Translations under genes and position numbers: made by a program
In this document: piece after piece, positions 50,902 through 59,294 of the stretch
How positions within the stretch are numbered: position 1 is the stretch's first letter
Layout of the letters: each line of letters opens with the position of its first letter
Assembly: GCF_000422645.1 (NCBI RefSeq)
Contig: NZ_AUGL01000006.1
Span: forward strand, 236,922-300,921
Direction of reading: 5' to 3'
Source of the DNA: Ferrimonas futtsuensis DSM 18154
Lineage (GTDB): Bacteria; Pseudomonadota; Gammaproteobacteria; Enterobacterales; Shewanellaceae
Length of the DNA stretch: 64,000 nt
Notes under the pieces: generated by a model
What the model saw: the letters and a program-made list of their open reading frames with translations, nothing else
Databases searched by the model: none
What the model was told of the DNA's origin: nothing

Positions 50902-51474
50902 ATGAATACCAGAGTCAATCGCAGTAAAAAACGCATCATGCAGGCCTTTCAGACTCTTCTGAACGACAAGGACTACTGTGACATCACCGTCACCGAGATC
51001 ATTGAGCAGGCGGATGTGGGCAAGACCACCTTCTATCGCCACTATGAGCGAAAGCTGGATATCTTCTATGAGTTGCACCGCCTCTTTTTCGCCAGGCTGC
51101 TCTCCAGCTACGACCAGGCTGAACAGTGGCTGAGTCCGGTTCCCAGTGATGCGGTGGTGAGGCTGCTTGCCTTTTTCAGCAACGAAAGCGGCTTCCGGCG
51201 CTCCCTAACCTACAAGCTGGGTAACGACTGGAGCCAGGCCAGTCGACAGTTAAAGCAGGACTTGGCTGCGCAGATTGAAACTCAGTTAACCGAGGTGTTC
51301 GGTGCAGAGCGCTTTGATATGGCGCTGACGGATCTCTCCGGCGCCCTGGCCGCCCTGTTTATCGAGTTCATCGGCCAGGCCGTCAATGGCCCCAAACAGA
51401 CTGGCATGGAGGAGAAAGCCGCCAATCTGCAACGGCTTATCCGGGCCCAGGTGACGGCGGCGCTCAACCCCTAA
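50902..51474 (+). CDS. TetR-family regulator
   Basis: A 190-residue TetR protein. Helix-turn-helix at about 8-55 (RSKKRIMQAFQTLLNDKDYCDITVTEIIEQADV, GKTTFYRHYERKLDIFYEL). The C-terminal TetR_C-type domain is hydrophobic (ALAALFIEFIGQAVNGPKQT). The ATG at 50902 fits the family start; upstream frame to 50818 is probably leader. GTTCCA occurs twice, at 50783 and 50811, in the divergent intergenic region and may be part of its operator. The DJ-1/PfpI gene is the likely target. Confidence 0.8.
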   Translation: MNTRVNRSKKRIMQAFQTLLNDKDYCDITVTEIIEQADVGKTTFYRHYERKLDIFYELHRLFFARLLSSYDQAEQWLSPVPSDAVVRLLAFFSNESGFRRSLTYKLGNDWSQASRQLKQDLAAQIETQLTEVFGAERFDMALTDLSGALAALFIEFIGQAVNGPKQTGMEEKAANLQRLIRAQVTAALNP

Positions 51475-51496
51475 TGGGGCAACGCAAGCCTGGCCA

Positions 51497-51823
51497 TCAG
51501 TGGCTGTGCCCCTGCCCGAGGTTAACCACCACCACGCCGGCAACGATGAACCCCATCCCCAGCCAGGTCATAAAGTCCAGATGCTGCCGGTACAGCAAAA
51601 TGGAAAGCAGGTTGACCCCAACAATGGCCATGCCGGCCCACAGGGCATGCACGACCCCGACCGGCATCCCCTTCATGGCGTAAGCCAGAAACAGAAACGC
51701 CGACAGGTGCCCCAACAGCACCACGGCGATGGCGCCAGGTTTGCTGAAGCCATCGGTGGCCTTCAAAACCACATGAGACACCGCCTCGGCGGCCACGCCC
51801 ATCAACAAAAACACCCAGTACAT
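51497..51823 (-). CDS. Small multidrug resistance (SMR) transporter
   Basis: A 108-residue protein with four membrane helices. The proton/drug-coupling glutamate is E13 in LLMGVAAEAVSHVVLKATDGF, and helix 3 (GVVHALWAGMAIVGVNLLS) carries the conserved W and G residues. Close in pattern to EmrE/SugE; exports cationic compounds or guanidinium-type substrates as a dimer. Frame extends upstream to 51925, but the ATG at 51823 fits the family. Convergent with the TetR gene. Confidence 0.86.
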   Translation of the reverse strand: MYWVFLLMGVAAEAVSHVVLKATDGFSKPGAIAVVLLGHLSAFLFLAYAMKGMPVGVVHALWAGMAIVGVNLLSILLYRQHLDFMTWLGMGFIVAGVVVVNLGQGHSH

Positions 51824-52192
51824 CGTTGCGCCCACTACCTTGAATATCGTGGTGCGCAGTGTATTACCCTGGCTGAATTTGATAATCCCGCCACAACGCA
51901 AATCTCTATTGCTTACAGGTAACAAACAAAGGCTGGCCTATCTCGTGCTGCGGCATTCCCCGCCAGCGGCTTATAGGTCTTGCCGTTCAGTTTACGTAGG
52001 TCGACGCCCTATCCTTTTGAGGCTACTCATCTCACCGACTAACCGCACTTGTTTCAACTGCCAGAGTAAGGCCCCGGCAAACAGGCCTTTGGTCATTAAC
52101 ACCGGGCCATGGGTTCATTTGGTGTTGAAAAGAATAATGAACCGGCGTATATTTATGACCCATTACACTTTGTGAGCCAACTTTGAGATACC
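51824..52192. other. Intergenic region with an inverted repeat before the recombinase-like gene
   Basis: These 369 bp hold no convincing gene. GGTTCATT (52112-52119) and AATGAACC (52136-52143) form an 8-bp inverted repeat 50 bp before the recombinase-like start, possibly an operator. Confidence 0.5.
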
Positions 52193-52819
52193 ATGACCGT
52201 CTATCTCTACACGCGCTTCTCCCCCAAAAACCGTGCCTATCAGGAACACCTGGACGCACTGGCCGCGGCCCACCCGGGCGCCGAACATCGGGTCGACGAA
52301 GTCAAAGGCTTCGTGCCCCCTTTCGAGCGGCCACAGTTTAGTGATCTGTTCAAGCGGCTTAAGAGCGGCGATACCCTGGCCATCTGGTGGCTGACCGTCT
52401 TTGGCCGCGACTTCTGTCAGGTACTGAGCACAGTCAACCGGTTGCTGGAGAAAGGCGTCACCCTGGAACTGCATTGTCAGCCCCTGCGCTTCGAACCCGG
52501 CAGCCAGCAAACTCAAACGCTATTGGCGCTGTTGACCGGCTATGACCAGGTGCAGACCCAACACAGGCTGTTTGCCGCCAAGCAGGCGCGCACCGCCATC
52601 AAGGAGGAGCCCGAGCTGTGGCAGCAGAAGTTTCGCGGCCGCCCCGCCGACAAGGCGAAACATCAGGCCATCGCGGCCCTGCTGCTGGAAGGCCACACCC
52701 TGCAGAGCGTGGCGAAACAGTGCGATGTCAGCCTGTCGACCGTCAAACGGGTGAAAGCCAAACTGAGCGGCATCGACGATGACGGCGGCCTGAGACGGCG
52801 TGGTAAATCTCCCCAATAA
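52193..52819 (+). CDS. Degenerate serine-recombinase-like protein
   Basis: A 208-residue protein with the layout of a small serine recombinase. YLYTRFSPKNRAYQEHLDAL supplies the nucleophile serine (about residue 10), and GDTLAIWWLTVFGRDFCQVLSTVNRLLEKG stands where LDRLGRS is found, but the first arginine of that motif is missing. A helix-turn-helix follows at about 165-195 (GHTLQSVAKQCDVSLSTVKRVKAK). It may not recombine DNA; a regulatory role is possible. Alone, 15 bp ahead of an MFS drug transporter, with no visible resolution site. Family assignment is good, activity doubtful. Confidence 0.72.
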   Translation: MTVYLYTRFSPKNRAYQEHLDALAAAHPGAEHRVDEVKGFVPPFERPQFSDLFKRLKSGDTLAIWWLTVFGRDFCQVLSTVNRLLEKGVTLELHCQPLRFEPGSQQTQTLLALLTGYDQVQTQHRLFAAKQARTAIKEEPELWQQKFRGRPADKAKHQAIAALLLEGHTLQSVAKQCDVSLSTVKRVKAKLSGIDDDGGLRRRGKSPQ

Positions 52820-52833
52820 ACCGGAGACCGATA

Positions 52834-54042
52834 TTGAGACAACCCTTTAAGTTCAGAACCATTCTCCTCGCCTGCCTGATCATCAGCGTCGGCCAACTCA
52901 GCATGGGCCTGGTGTTTCCCTCCCTGCCCTGGATAGCCAAAGACTTCGACGTTTCGCTGGAGCAGGCCCAACTGCTGGTCAGCTTCTACCTGCTGGGCTT
53001 TGGCCCGTCGCAGTTCCTCTACGGCCCCATCTCCGACGCCTTGGGCCGCAAGAAAGTGCTGCTCACCGGGCTGTTTATCGCCATACTCGGCCTGCTGATC
53101 ATCGTCTTTTTCGGCCACTCCTTCAGCGCCATGCTAGCGGGACGACTGCTGCAGGGCCTGGGCACCGGTTGCTGTGCGGTGCTGGCCCGAGCCACCACCA
53201 CCGACCGCTTCGATGCCGAGCAGTTGCCTGTGGCCCTCTCCTACATCGCCATGGTGGCGTCCATTACCCCATTGATCGCGCCGGTATTGGGCGGCTTCAT
53301 CAACGCTCATTTCGGCTGGAGCATGGTGTTCATCTCCCTGCTCGGCTATGTGTCCCTGGCCTGGGCCATCGTGGCGCTGAGGTTCACCGAAACGGTGGAG
53401 CAGCGCTCGGCGGTTCCCTCCGCCAACACCATGATGAAACAATACCGTGAGCTGCTGGGTTCCCGCTATTTCATGAGCTTTGCCAGCATCGGCTGGCTTA
53501 ACTTCAGCATGATGATCACCACGGTGTCCATCATGCCCTTCATCATGCAAAACCAGATTGGCATGCACTCGGATGAGTACGCCATGTGGGCGTTGATCCC
53601 GGCATTGGGGATGCTGGCGGGCACCAGTCTGTGCAATCGGCTGCGTCCGGTCATCGGCACCCGCAGAATGCTGATGTGGGGCCCGGCCCTGCACGGCATA
53701 GCGGCCATCTGGCTGTTCTTCTGCCCGGTGGAACCCCTGTACCTGATGCTGGGGCAATTTCTGATGATCCTGGGTAACGGCATCTCCTTCCCCTGTGCCC
53801 AGGCGATGGTGATGCAGCCCTACCGCCACCAGGCCGGCACCGCCGCCGCCCTGTCCGGAGGCGGTCAGATGGTGATCTCCTCCATCGTCAGTCTGACGCT
53901 GGTGCAGATGGGCCTCAGTCAGGCCTGGCACCTGTCACTGGTGATGGTGGCGTTTGCCGGCATTAACCTGCTCAACATTCGCCGCGGCTTTACCACCCCG
54001 GCAGCTCAAATGACCTCCGACAGCGCCCTGGAGAAAAGCTGA
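52834..54042 (+). CDS. MFS transporter, Bcr/CflA drug-resistance type
   Basis: A 402-residue transporter with 12 hydrophobic helices. The MFS motif A is DALGRKKVLLTGL (loop 2-3), and SVGQLSMGLVFPSLPWIAKDF and LQGLGTGCCAVLARA are typical of the Bcr/CflA drug exporters. TTG start at 52834 with GGAG 8 nt upstream; it follows the recombinase-like gene by 15 bp, so they may be co-transcribed. Exports unknown compounds using the proton gradient. Confidence 0.82.
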   Translation: MRQPFKFRTILLACLIISVGQLSMGLVFPSLPWIAKDFDVSLEQAQLLVSFYLLGFGPSQFLYGPISDALGRKKVLLTGLFIAILGLLIIVFFGHSFSAMLAGRLLQGLGTGCCAVLARATTTDRFDAEQLPVALSYIAMVASITPLIAPVLGGFINAHFGWSMVFISLLGYVSLAWAIVALRFTETVEQRSAVPSANTMMKQYRELLGSRYFMSFASIGWLNFSMMITTVSIMPFIMQNQIGMHSDEYAMWALIPALGMLAGTSLCNRLRPVIGTRRMLMWGPALHGIAAIWLFFCPVEPLYLMLGQFLMILGNGISFPCAQAMVMQPYRHQAGTAAALSGGGQMVISSIVSLTLVQMGLSQAWHLSLVMVAFAGINLLNIRRGFTTPAAQMTSDSALEKS

Positions 54043-54071
54043 CGACCCTTTAGCAGACTCAGGTTATGTCG

Positions 54072-54092
54072 GCCGCCGGTCCGTCCGGCGGC
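54072..54092. terminator. Possible bidirectional terminator
   Basis: GCCGCCGG and CCGGCGGC pair around a 5-nt loop between the convergent MFS and protease genes. There is no T-run, so it is a weak call. Confidence 0.35.
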
Positions 54093-54104
54093 GATTGAGG
54101 CCCT

Positions 54105-55937
54105 TCAGTAATCCAGGCTCTCTTTGGTGAACGGGTGCTCGGGTACCCGGCCCAGAATCCGCTGCAGTATGTCGTTCATGGTGTTGGGATCATTGTCGAA
54201 GCCGCCATGGCTGGTGCTGGCGCTGCGCCCCGCTGAACGGCCCTGGCTGATGACAAACTCAACCCTGTCGCTCTCAAGCTCAAGTTCGCCCATGTATCGG
54301 GTCATGCCGAGCAGTTTGGCGCACTGAACGGGTTCGAAGGCCCGTGACACCAGATACAGCAAGGACTTTCGGTACACCAGGGCCACGTTGTCATCCAGTT
54401 CCAGTTGTTCACTGAGGTTGTACACCGTCAGTTCCCGGATCTTCTCCCGGTTCACCAGGGGCATCAGGTTCTGCTTGAACAACGCCTGGGTCGCCGCCGG
54501 CGCCATCAGGCTGCAACTGGCGATCTCCAGCTCGTCAGACAACTGACAAAGCCGCGGCAACAGATGGCTGTGGAGTATCGCCCCGGTGGAGTGACCGATG
54601 ACATGAATCTTGGGGCGTACCGGCAGTTGATTGATGTACTGCAGTAGCGTCGCAACTGCGCTGCTGCCATCGGCCTCATCGTCAATGAAGGGAGCGAACG
54701 CACCGGCTTTCATCTCCCGCCACAGCGCCCGCCCTGGGCGGCGCGTCAGCCGTTCGATGCGCTTATCCAGCCAGTCGCTGAACCCTGAGGCCACCTTGTC
54801 TGTACGCGCCTGTTTGCCCAGCACCACATCCTTGATCTCCTCCATCAGGCCGGTGTCGTACATGAAATGGATGGGATAGATGCCGTTGGCCATCCAGGTG
54901 CGCTGCATCGCCGCCACCCGCCGGGCAGAGGCCTTGGTGCTGTTCAAACCTCCGTGGGCGTACAGCAGCAGATGGGGCTGCTGGCTGCGGCGCAGCGACT
55001 GGCCGATGAGCTCCACATGGTTGGCGTTGCTCCAATAGCGGCCCTCCTGGTCGTAGCTGCCATCGTCGAAGTGAATAAAGTGATTTTCAATCTCCTGTCT
55101 GGCCACGCTGCCCAGAGCAGCTCGACTGTCCGCCCGGGCGCTGGTGCCCGTCTGGTTGCGCAAGCCGAACAGCTGAGGCGTCGCCAAGGCAAGCTGCACC
55201 ACCCAGGCATCCATCAGGTTTTGGGCCCAGTCCTCATACTTCCACAGGGCAAGACCGCCCTGGCCCCAGCCCGTCTCGCCCCAGGAGTTCTGAATCCAGA
55301 ACCCCTTGGCGTTATAACCGACGATGGCAAAGGCGTGGCCGCCGGATTGTGTGAGATCGCCGTCCGGTATCACCATCTCATCGTCGTCATCCCGCACCGG
55401 AGTGAGCCAGCCTGGGTGGACCCGGGCAGAGGCGAAGATCACCCCAATCTCGTTCAGGGCCGCATGGAAATCGCTGATGACCGGTCTCAGCCGATAGTAG
55501 GCACCCAGAGTGCGTTTGCGGGCGTCCTCCAGCATGGCCGCATCAAACTGATAGCGGTCAAAGTCAGGGCCCTGTGTGCCCGTCATATTGATGTCCAGCT
55601 CTTCGAGACACACCCCGGAGTTCTTCCAACCCTTGATGGCCCCTCTGCAGCTTGAGCCCAGGTAATCCTCGCCCGGCCAGCGGTCGAATCGCCGGGCCAG
55701 GTGATAGAGCATGGCGGGGCTGACCCTGTCGCTCTTCTGTTGCTGGCGATAAAGCAGATTGATGGTGGACGCCAGGCCATAGCCGGTGCAGGCGCCCTCC
55801 TCCGCCTGATCCAGAATGGTCAGCCCACGAGGCGGCGGCATCACCGGTTTGATGGGTTGCAAGCTGGGTTCGTAGTAGCGATCGCGCAAGTCCGGCGCAT
55901 CGGCGATGGCATTGAGAATAGGGTGTTGTGTTGACAT
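54105..55937 (-). CDS. Fusion of a papain-like cysteine protease and an alpha/beta hydrolase
   Basis: A 610-residue protein. Residues 35-240 are a papain-like (C1) protease: nucleophile C50 in LDQAEEGACTGYGLAST, catalytic H201 in SGGHAFAIVGYN and N217 in FWIQNSWGETGWG. From about 320 an alpha/beta hydrolase follows: PHLLLYAHGGLNST (HGG, oxyanion region) and IHVIGHSTGAILHSHLL with nucleophile S450 in GHSTG. No signal peptide is evident, so it appears cytoplasmic. The start at 55937 (MSTQHPILN, GGAG upstream) is preferred to a longer frame. All catalytic residues of both parts are present. Such fusions are unusual; substrates and partner genes are unknown. Confidence 0.75.
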   Translation of the reverse strand: MSTQHPILNAIADAPDLRDRYYEPSLQPIKPVMPPPRGLTILDQAEEGACTGYGLASTINLLYRQQQKSDRVSPAMLYHLARRFDRWPGEDYLGSSCRGAIKGWKNSGVCLEELDINMTGTQGPDFDRYQFDAAMLEDARKRTLGAYYRLRPVISDFHAALNEIGVIFASARVHPGWLTPVRDDDDEMVIPDGDLTQSGGHAFAIVGYNAKGFWIQNSWGETGWGQGGLALWKYEDWAQNLMDAWVVQLALATPQLFGLRNQTGTSARADSRAALGSVARQEIENHFIHFDDGSYDQEGRYWSNANHVELIGQSLRRSQQPHLLLYAHGGLNSTKASARRVAAMQRTWMANGIYPIHFMYDTGLMEEIKDVVLGKQARTDKVASGFSDWLDKRIERLTRRPGRALWREMKAGAFAPFIDDEADGSSAVATLLQYINQLPVRPKIHVIGHSTGAILHSHLLPRLCQLSDELEIASCSLMAPAATQALFKQNLMPLVNREKIRELTVYNLSEQLELDDNVALVYRKSLLYLVSRAFEPVQCAKLLGMTRYMGELELESDRVEFVISQGRSAGRSASTSHGGFDNDPNTMNDILQRILGRVPEHPFTKESLDY

Positions 55938-56204
55938 AGACAGGGCTCCAATCCTTGGATATTTGAATACAGAATAAGAGTAGCCACACAGGCTGGCATC
56001 GGACAGTGCGCGGCGGATGGACTCACCATAATCCAGTCGCCTGCGAAAAAGCTGTGCCCAGGTCAAAAAAGGCAACACTGGCCAACAACCGCTTCAACCC
56101 AAATAAAGCCCGCCCCACTGCAAGCTTTTCAAAAACGGCGAGGGGTCGACGCCATAAGCTGTGGCATAATGCCGCCCTTCGAACAACCTGTGCTGTACCC
56201 CACC

Positions 56205-56846
56205 ATGACTTTTCAAGCCGCCATATTTGATATGGATGGCCTGCTTCTGGATACCGAGCGCCTGTGTATGCGCATCTTTAAGGAAGCCTGTGCCGTCCAA
56301 AACCTGCCTTTTTTTGAAGATGTGTACCTGTCCATCATTGGACGCAACTCCGTAGGCATAGAGCGAATCTTTCGCAAAGCCTATGGCGATGATCTGGACA
56401 GACTGGATGCAGAGTGGCGGGTGCGATACCACGGCGTGGTCAGAAATGAGCCCATCCCCATCAAGGAGGGCGTGGTGGAGTTGCTGAGCTGGCTGAAGTC
56501 CAACGACATCCCCACTGCGGTGGCCACCTCTACGGTGAATGATGTTGCCAGGCGCAAGCTGGAACTGGCTGGACTGGACAAGTACTTTGACGCGCTGGCC
56601 ACCGGCTGCGAGGTGAAGAACGGTAAGCCTGACCCGGAGATCTTCCTGCTGGCCGCAAACCGCCTGGAAGTAAACCCGGCCACCTGTCTCGCCTTCGAAG
56701 ATTCCAACAACGGCGTGCGTTCAGCGGTGGCGGCCAATATGATCACCTACCAGATCCCCGACCTGGTGCAGCCCGACGATGAAGTGCGCGCGCTGGGCCA
56801 CAGGGTGATGCCCTCCATGGTGCAGGTGCTGGAGTCATTGCGCTAA
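56205..56846 (+). CDS. HAD-family phosphatase, beta-phosphoglucomutase-like
   Basis: A 213-residue HAD hydrolase. AAIFDMDGLLLDTE holds the two catalytic aspartates (D9 and D11). A helical cap follows (about 15-85), then PTAVATSTVND (Ser/Thr motif II), KPDPEIFLLAA (Lys motif III) and CLAFEDSNNGV (Asp motif IV). Length and cap type match sugar-phosphate phosphatases or mutases of the YcjU/YqaB kind. Substrate unknown. The first ATG at 56169 is less likely than 56205. Confidence 0.84.
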   Translation: MTFQAAIFDMDGLLLDTERLCMRIFKEACAVQNLPFFEDVYLSIIGRNSVGIERIFRKAYGDDLDRLDAEWRVRYHGVVRNEPIPIKEGVVELLSWLKSNDIPTAVATSTVNDVARRKLELAGLDKYFDALATGCEVKNGKPDPEIFLLAANRLEVNPATCLAFEDSNNGVRSAVAANMITYQIPDLVQPDDEVRALGHRVMPSMVQVLESLR

Positions 56847-56877
56847 GGCAACTCGATGTGAGCGTCAGTTTGAGAAA

Positions 56878-56899
56878 GGCCGCAGCTCTAGCTGCGGCC
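56878..56899 (-). terminator. Terminator between convergent HAD and peroxiredoxin genes
   Basis: GGCCGCAGCT and AGCTGCGGCC form a perfect 10-bp stem; on the minus strand TTTCTC follows. It may serve both genes. Confidence 0.5.
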
Positions 56900-56946
56900 T
56901 GTCAATCACGGGCGCAACAATGAAGGCCCAGCAAACCGGCCTGATG

Positions 56947-57474
56947 TCAGTCGAAGGTGCCCCGAACCGGGTAGTTTTTGTCGCGAATGAAATCGATGCC
57001 GCTTAGCAGCACATCAATCTCAGGCCGGGCGAAGGGGCCATTGGAGATGTCCAGTATCTGAACCTCGTTGCGGTCGTTAATCACAAACACACCGGGTTCA
57101 GAATAGAAGTGATTGGTCTCACCCGTGGAGAGAGGCCGGGAGATGTACAGGCCCAGCTCACGCATCATCTCTACGGTTAGGCCGTAGGTCACCGGGTAGT
57201 TAACCTTGAGCTGCATGAAGTGCTCGAGCGCCTGGGACTCGTTGTCCGCAGAGGCCGCAACAATATCCACGCCCAGCTTGGCGAAATCCGGCTTGGCCTT
57301 GCCTAACTTCTTCAGGTAGCGGGTACACATCGGGCAGTGGCCGCCTCGATACACCACCACCATTTTCCAGTTGGTCTTCCTTTCCGGCACACCTAGATTG
57401 ATTCTACCGCCACCCAATTTAGGCAGTTCGATAGAGGGAAACTGAGACCCGCCTTTGACCTTCTTTGACATCAT
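56947..57474 (-). CDS. AhpC/TSA-type peroxiredoxin-like protein
   Basis: A 175-residue thioredoxin-fold protein. C47 lies in VVVYRGGHCPMCTRYLKKL, a CxxC pattern in the place of the peroxidatic cysteine of peroxiredoxins, as in AhpC/TSA-like redoxin proteins. DIVAASADNESQALEHF and the TNHFYSEPGVFVIN strand fit the fold. The two tandem ATGs at 57474 and 57471 follow AAGG; an upstream MMSQGEDK start is also open. It is probably a thiol peroxidase or disulfide reductase of the cytoplasm. Confidence 0.74.
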   Translation of the reverse strand: MMSKKVKGGSQFPSIELPKLGGGRINLGVPERKTNWKMVVVYRGGHCPMCTRYLKKLGKAKPDFAKLGVDIVAASADNESQALEHFMQLKVNYPVTYGLTVEMMRELGLYISRPLSTGETNHFYSEPGVFVINDRNEVQILDISNGPFARPEIDVLLSGIDFIRDKNYPVRGTFD

Positions 57475-57706
57475 CACCTTGTCTTCCCCCTGACTCATCA
57501 AGCATGAAATCAGATCGGTTTGTTCACTCGTCGATCGTCCGCACCATCACAAACGCTGCCGCCCTGGGCATCGAAACCGGGTGATGTGCCAGCTTTCCAC
57601 CTCCAGACCCTGATGAAGATGCACCCAATGCAAGAACCTCATCAGGCCAGGAGAGGAAACAGTTTGGATTCTATGGGCATAACAAAAACCATAATAGATA
57701 CAAAAG

Positions 57707-57737
57707 TGGCACGTTTATGCATAACAGATGGCACCTT
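57707..57737 (+). promoter_or_regulatory. Likely operator of the MocR regulator
   Basis: TGGCACGTT (57707-57715) and TGGCACCTT (57729-57737) are direct repeats 22 bp apart, about two helical turns, in the 5' region of the MocR gene. Direct repeats are the usual MocR/PdxR operator form. Confidence 0.45.
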
Positions 57738-57791
57738 GAGCTGGTATGATGGCAGACACCCGGTAAGAGTGATGATGAGAGACTGATCTCC

Positions 57792-59201
57792 ATGAAGAAA
57801 TACGAGGAGCTCATCGAGCAGATCCGCGGGCAGATCCAAAACGAGATCTGGCAAACCGGAGAGAAGCTCCCCTCCCTCAGGAAGCAAGCGGAACTGGCGG
57901 GGGTGAGCCTGATGACGGTGGTGCACGCCTATCAGGTACTGGAGAGTCAGGGCTGGATAGTCTCCCGGGCGCGTTCAGGCTATGTGGTCGCCCCCAAAAT
58001 TGAAAACACCGACTCAACGCCTTCCAATGAACCGGTTCAGAAAACAGAATCTGTCGACATCAACGACTTCGTGTTTGAAGTGCTGCAGGCCAGCCGAACG
58101 CCCAACATCACCGATTTTGGCAAGGTGTACCCGGACCCGACACTCTACCCGCGCCAACACGTCAACAAGTCTCTGATCAGCACCGCGCGCACCCTGTCGG
58201 CATCCAGTGCCATGGACAACCTGCCACCGGGAAACCTGGAGCTCAGGCAACACATCGCCAAGCGCTATGCCGCTCAGGGGATGACGGTGCACCCCGATGA
58301 GATTGTGATCACCACCGGCGCGCTTGAGGCGCTGAACCTGAGCCTGCAATCGGTCACTCAACCGGGCGACTGGGTGGTGGTGGAATCCCCCACGTTTTAC
58401 GGCGCACTGCAGTCGCTGCAAAGACTGAACCTAAGGGCGCTCTCGATCAGGACTCACCCGACAGAGGGCATCGACCTGGAATCTTTGGAGGATGCCCTGC
58501 AATCCCACCGGGTGAAAGCCTGCTGGTTAATGACCAATCATCAGAATCCCCTGGGCTTTACCCTGTCGGTGGAGAAGAAAAAGCGCTTGATGGCGCTGCT
58601 GGCCAAGTACGATGTCTACCTGATTGAGGACGATGTCTACAATGAGCTCTACTTCGGCAGCGATAAGCCACTGCCGGCCAAAGCCTTCGACAGTCACGGC
58701 AAGGCGCTGCACTGTTCCTCCTTTTCCAAGTCCCTGGTTGCCGGGTTTCGTATCGGCTGGGTGGCCGCGGGCAAGATGGCGGTGCCCATTCAGAAGCTGC
58801 AGATGATGAGCACGCTCTCCACCAGTGCGCCCATCCAAATGACACTGGCATCCTACCTGTCTACGCGCAACTACGAACGCCACCTGCGTCTGTTGCGCCG
58901 AACCCTGGAACAGAGAAAGTTTGCCACCTGGCAGGCCCTGCGCAATCACCTGCCTGCCGAGGTGAACATCAACTGCACCGATGGCGGCTATTTCCTGTGG
59001 CTAGAGCTGCCCAGAGGGCTGGACGCCACCGAGCTCTATCGACAGGCATTGAACGAAGCCATCTGCATTACCCCCGGCAAGATGTTTTCTGCCGGCGACT
59101 TCCACAGCCATTGTTTTCGTTTGAATGTGTCGTTCGAACTCACCGACTCAAGATTGAATGCCATCAAAACCCTGGGCGAGCTCATCAGAAGCATGTTGTA
59201 G
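57792..59201 (+). CDS. MocR-family (GntR-aminotransferase) regulator
   Basis: A 469-residue MocR/PdxR-type regulator: an N-terminal GntR winged helix (residues 4-70; GEKLPSLRKQAELAGVSLMTVV, LESQGWIVSRARSGYVV) fused to a fold-type I PLP domain. The PLP lysine is in SSFSKSLVAGFRIGW; TNHQNPLGFT, EDDVYNELYF and CITPGKMFSA also match aminotransferase class I features. MocR proteins usually bind PLP to sense vitamin B6 or amino-acid signals. The likely operator lies just upstream. Neighbour genes do not reveal the target. Confidence 0.88.
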   Translation: MKKYEELIEQIRGQIQNEIWQTGEKLPSLRKQAELAGVSLMTVVHAYQVLESQGWIVSRARSGYVVAPKIENTDSTPSNEPVQKTESVDINDFVFEVLQASRTPNITDFGKVYPDPTLYPRQHVNKSLISTARTLSASSAMDNLPPGNLELRQHIAKRYAAQGMTVHPDEIVITTGALEALNLSLQSVTQPGDWVVVESPTFYGALQSLQRLNLRALSIRTHPTEGIDLESLEDALQSHRVKACWLMTNHQNPLGFTLSVEKKKRLMALLAKYDVYLIEDDVYNELYFGSDKPLPAKAFDSHGKALHCSSFSKSLVAGFRIGWVAAGKMAVPIQKLQMMSTLSTSAPIQMTLASYLSTRNYERHLRLLRRTLEQRKFATWQALRNHLPAEVNINCTDGGYFLWLELPRGLDATELYRQALNEAICITPGKMFSAGDFHSHCFRLNVSFELTDSRLNAIKTLGELIRSML

Positions 59202-59214
59202 GCACTGGCCTAAA

Positions 59215-59248
59215 CAAAAAAAGGACGACCCGATTGGGTCGTCCTTTT
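59215..59248. terminator. Bidirectional terminator
   Basis: AAAAAGGACGACCC and GGGTCGTCCTTTT pair around a 4-nt loop, with T runs on both strands. It separates the MocR gene from the convergent nrfA. Confidence 0.9.
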
Positions 59249-59294
59249 ACTTATTGCCCTTTCCAGGGCCTCACTCACGTTTCAGAGGGTAAAA

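Noticed and set aside
57707..57720. Sigma54 promoter before the MocR gene (TGGCAC followed by GC)
   Set aside because: The distance between GG and GC is 9 nt instead of 10, and the same sequence is better explained as a repeated operator.
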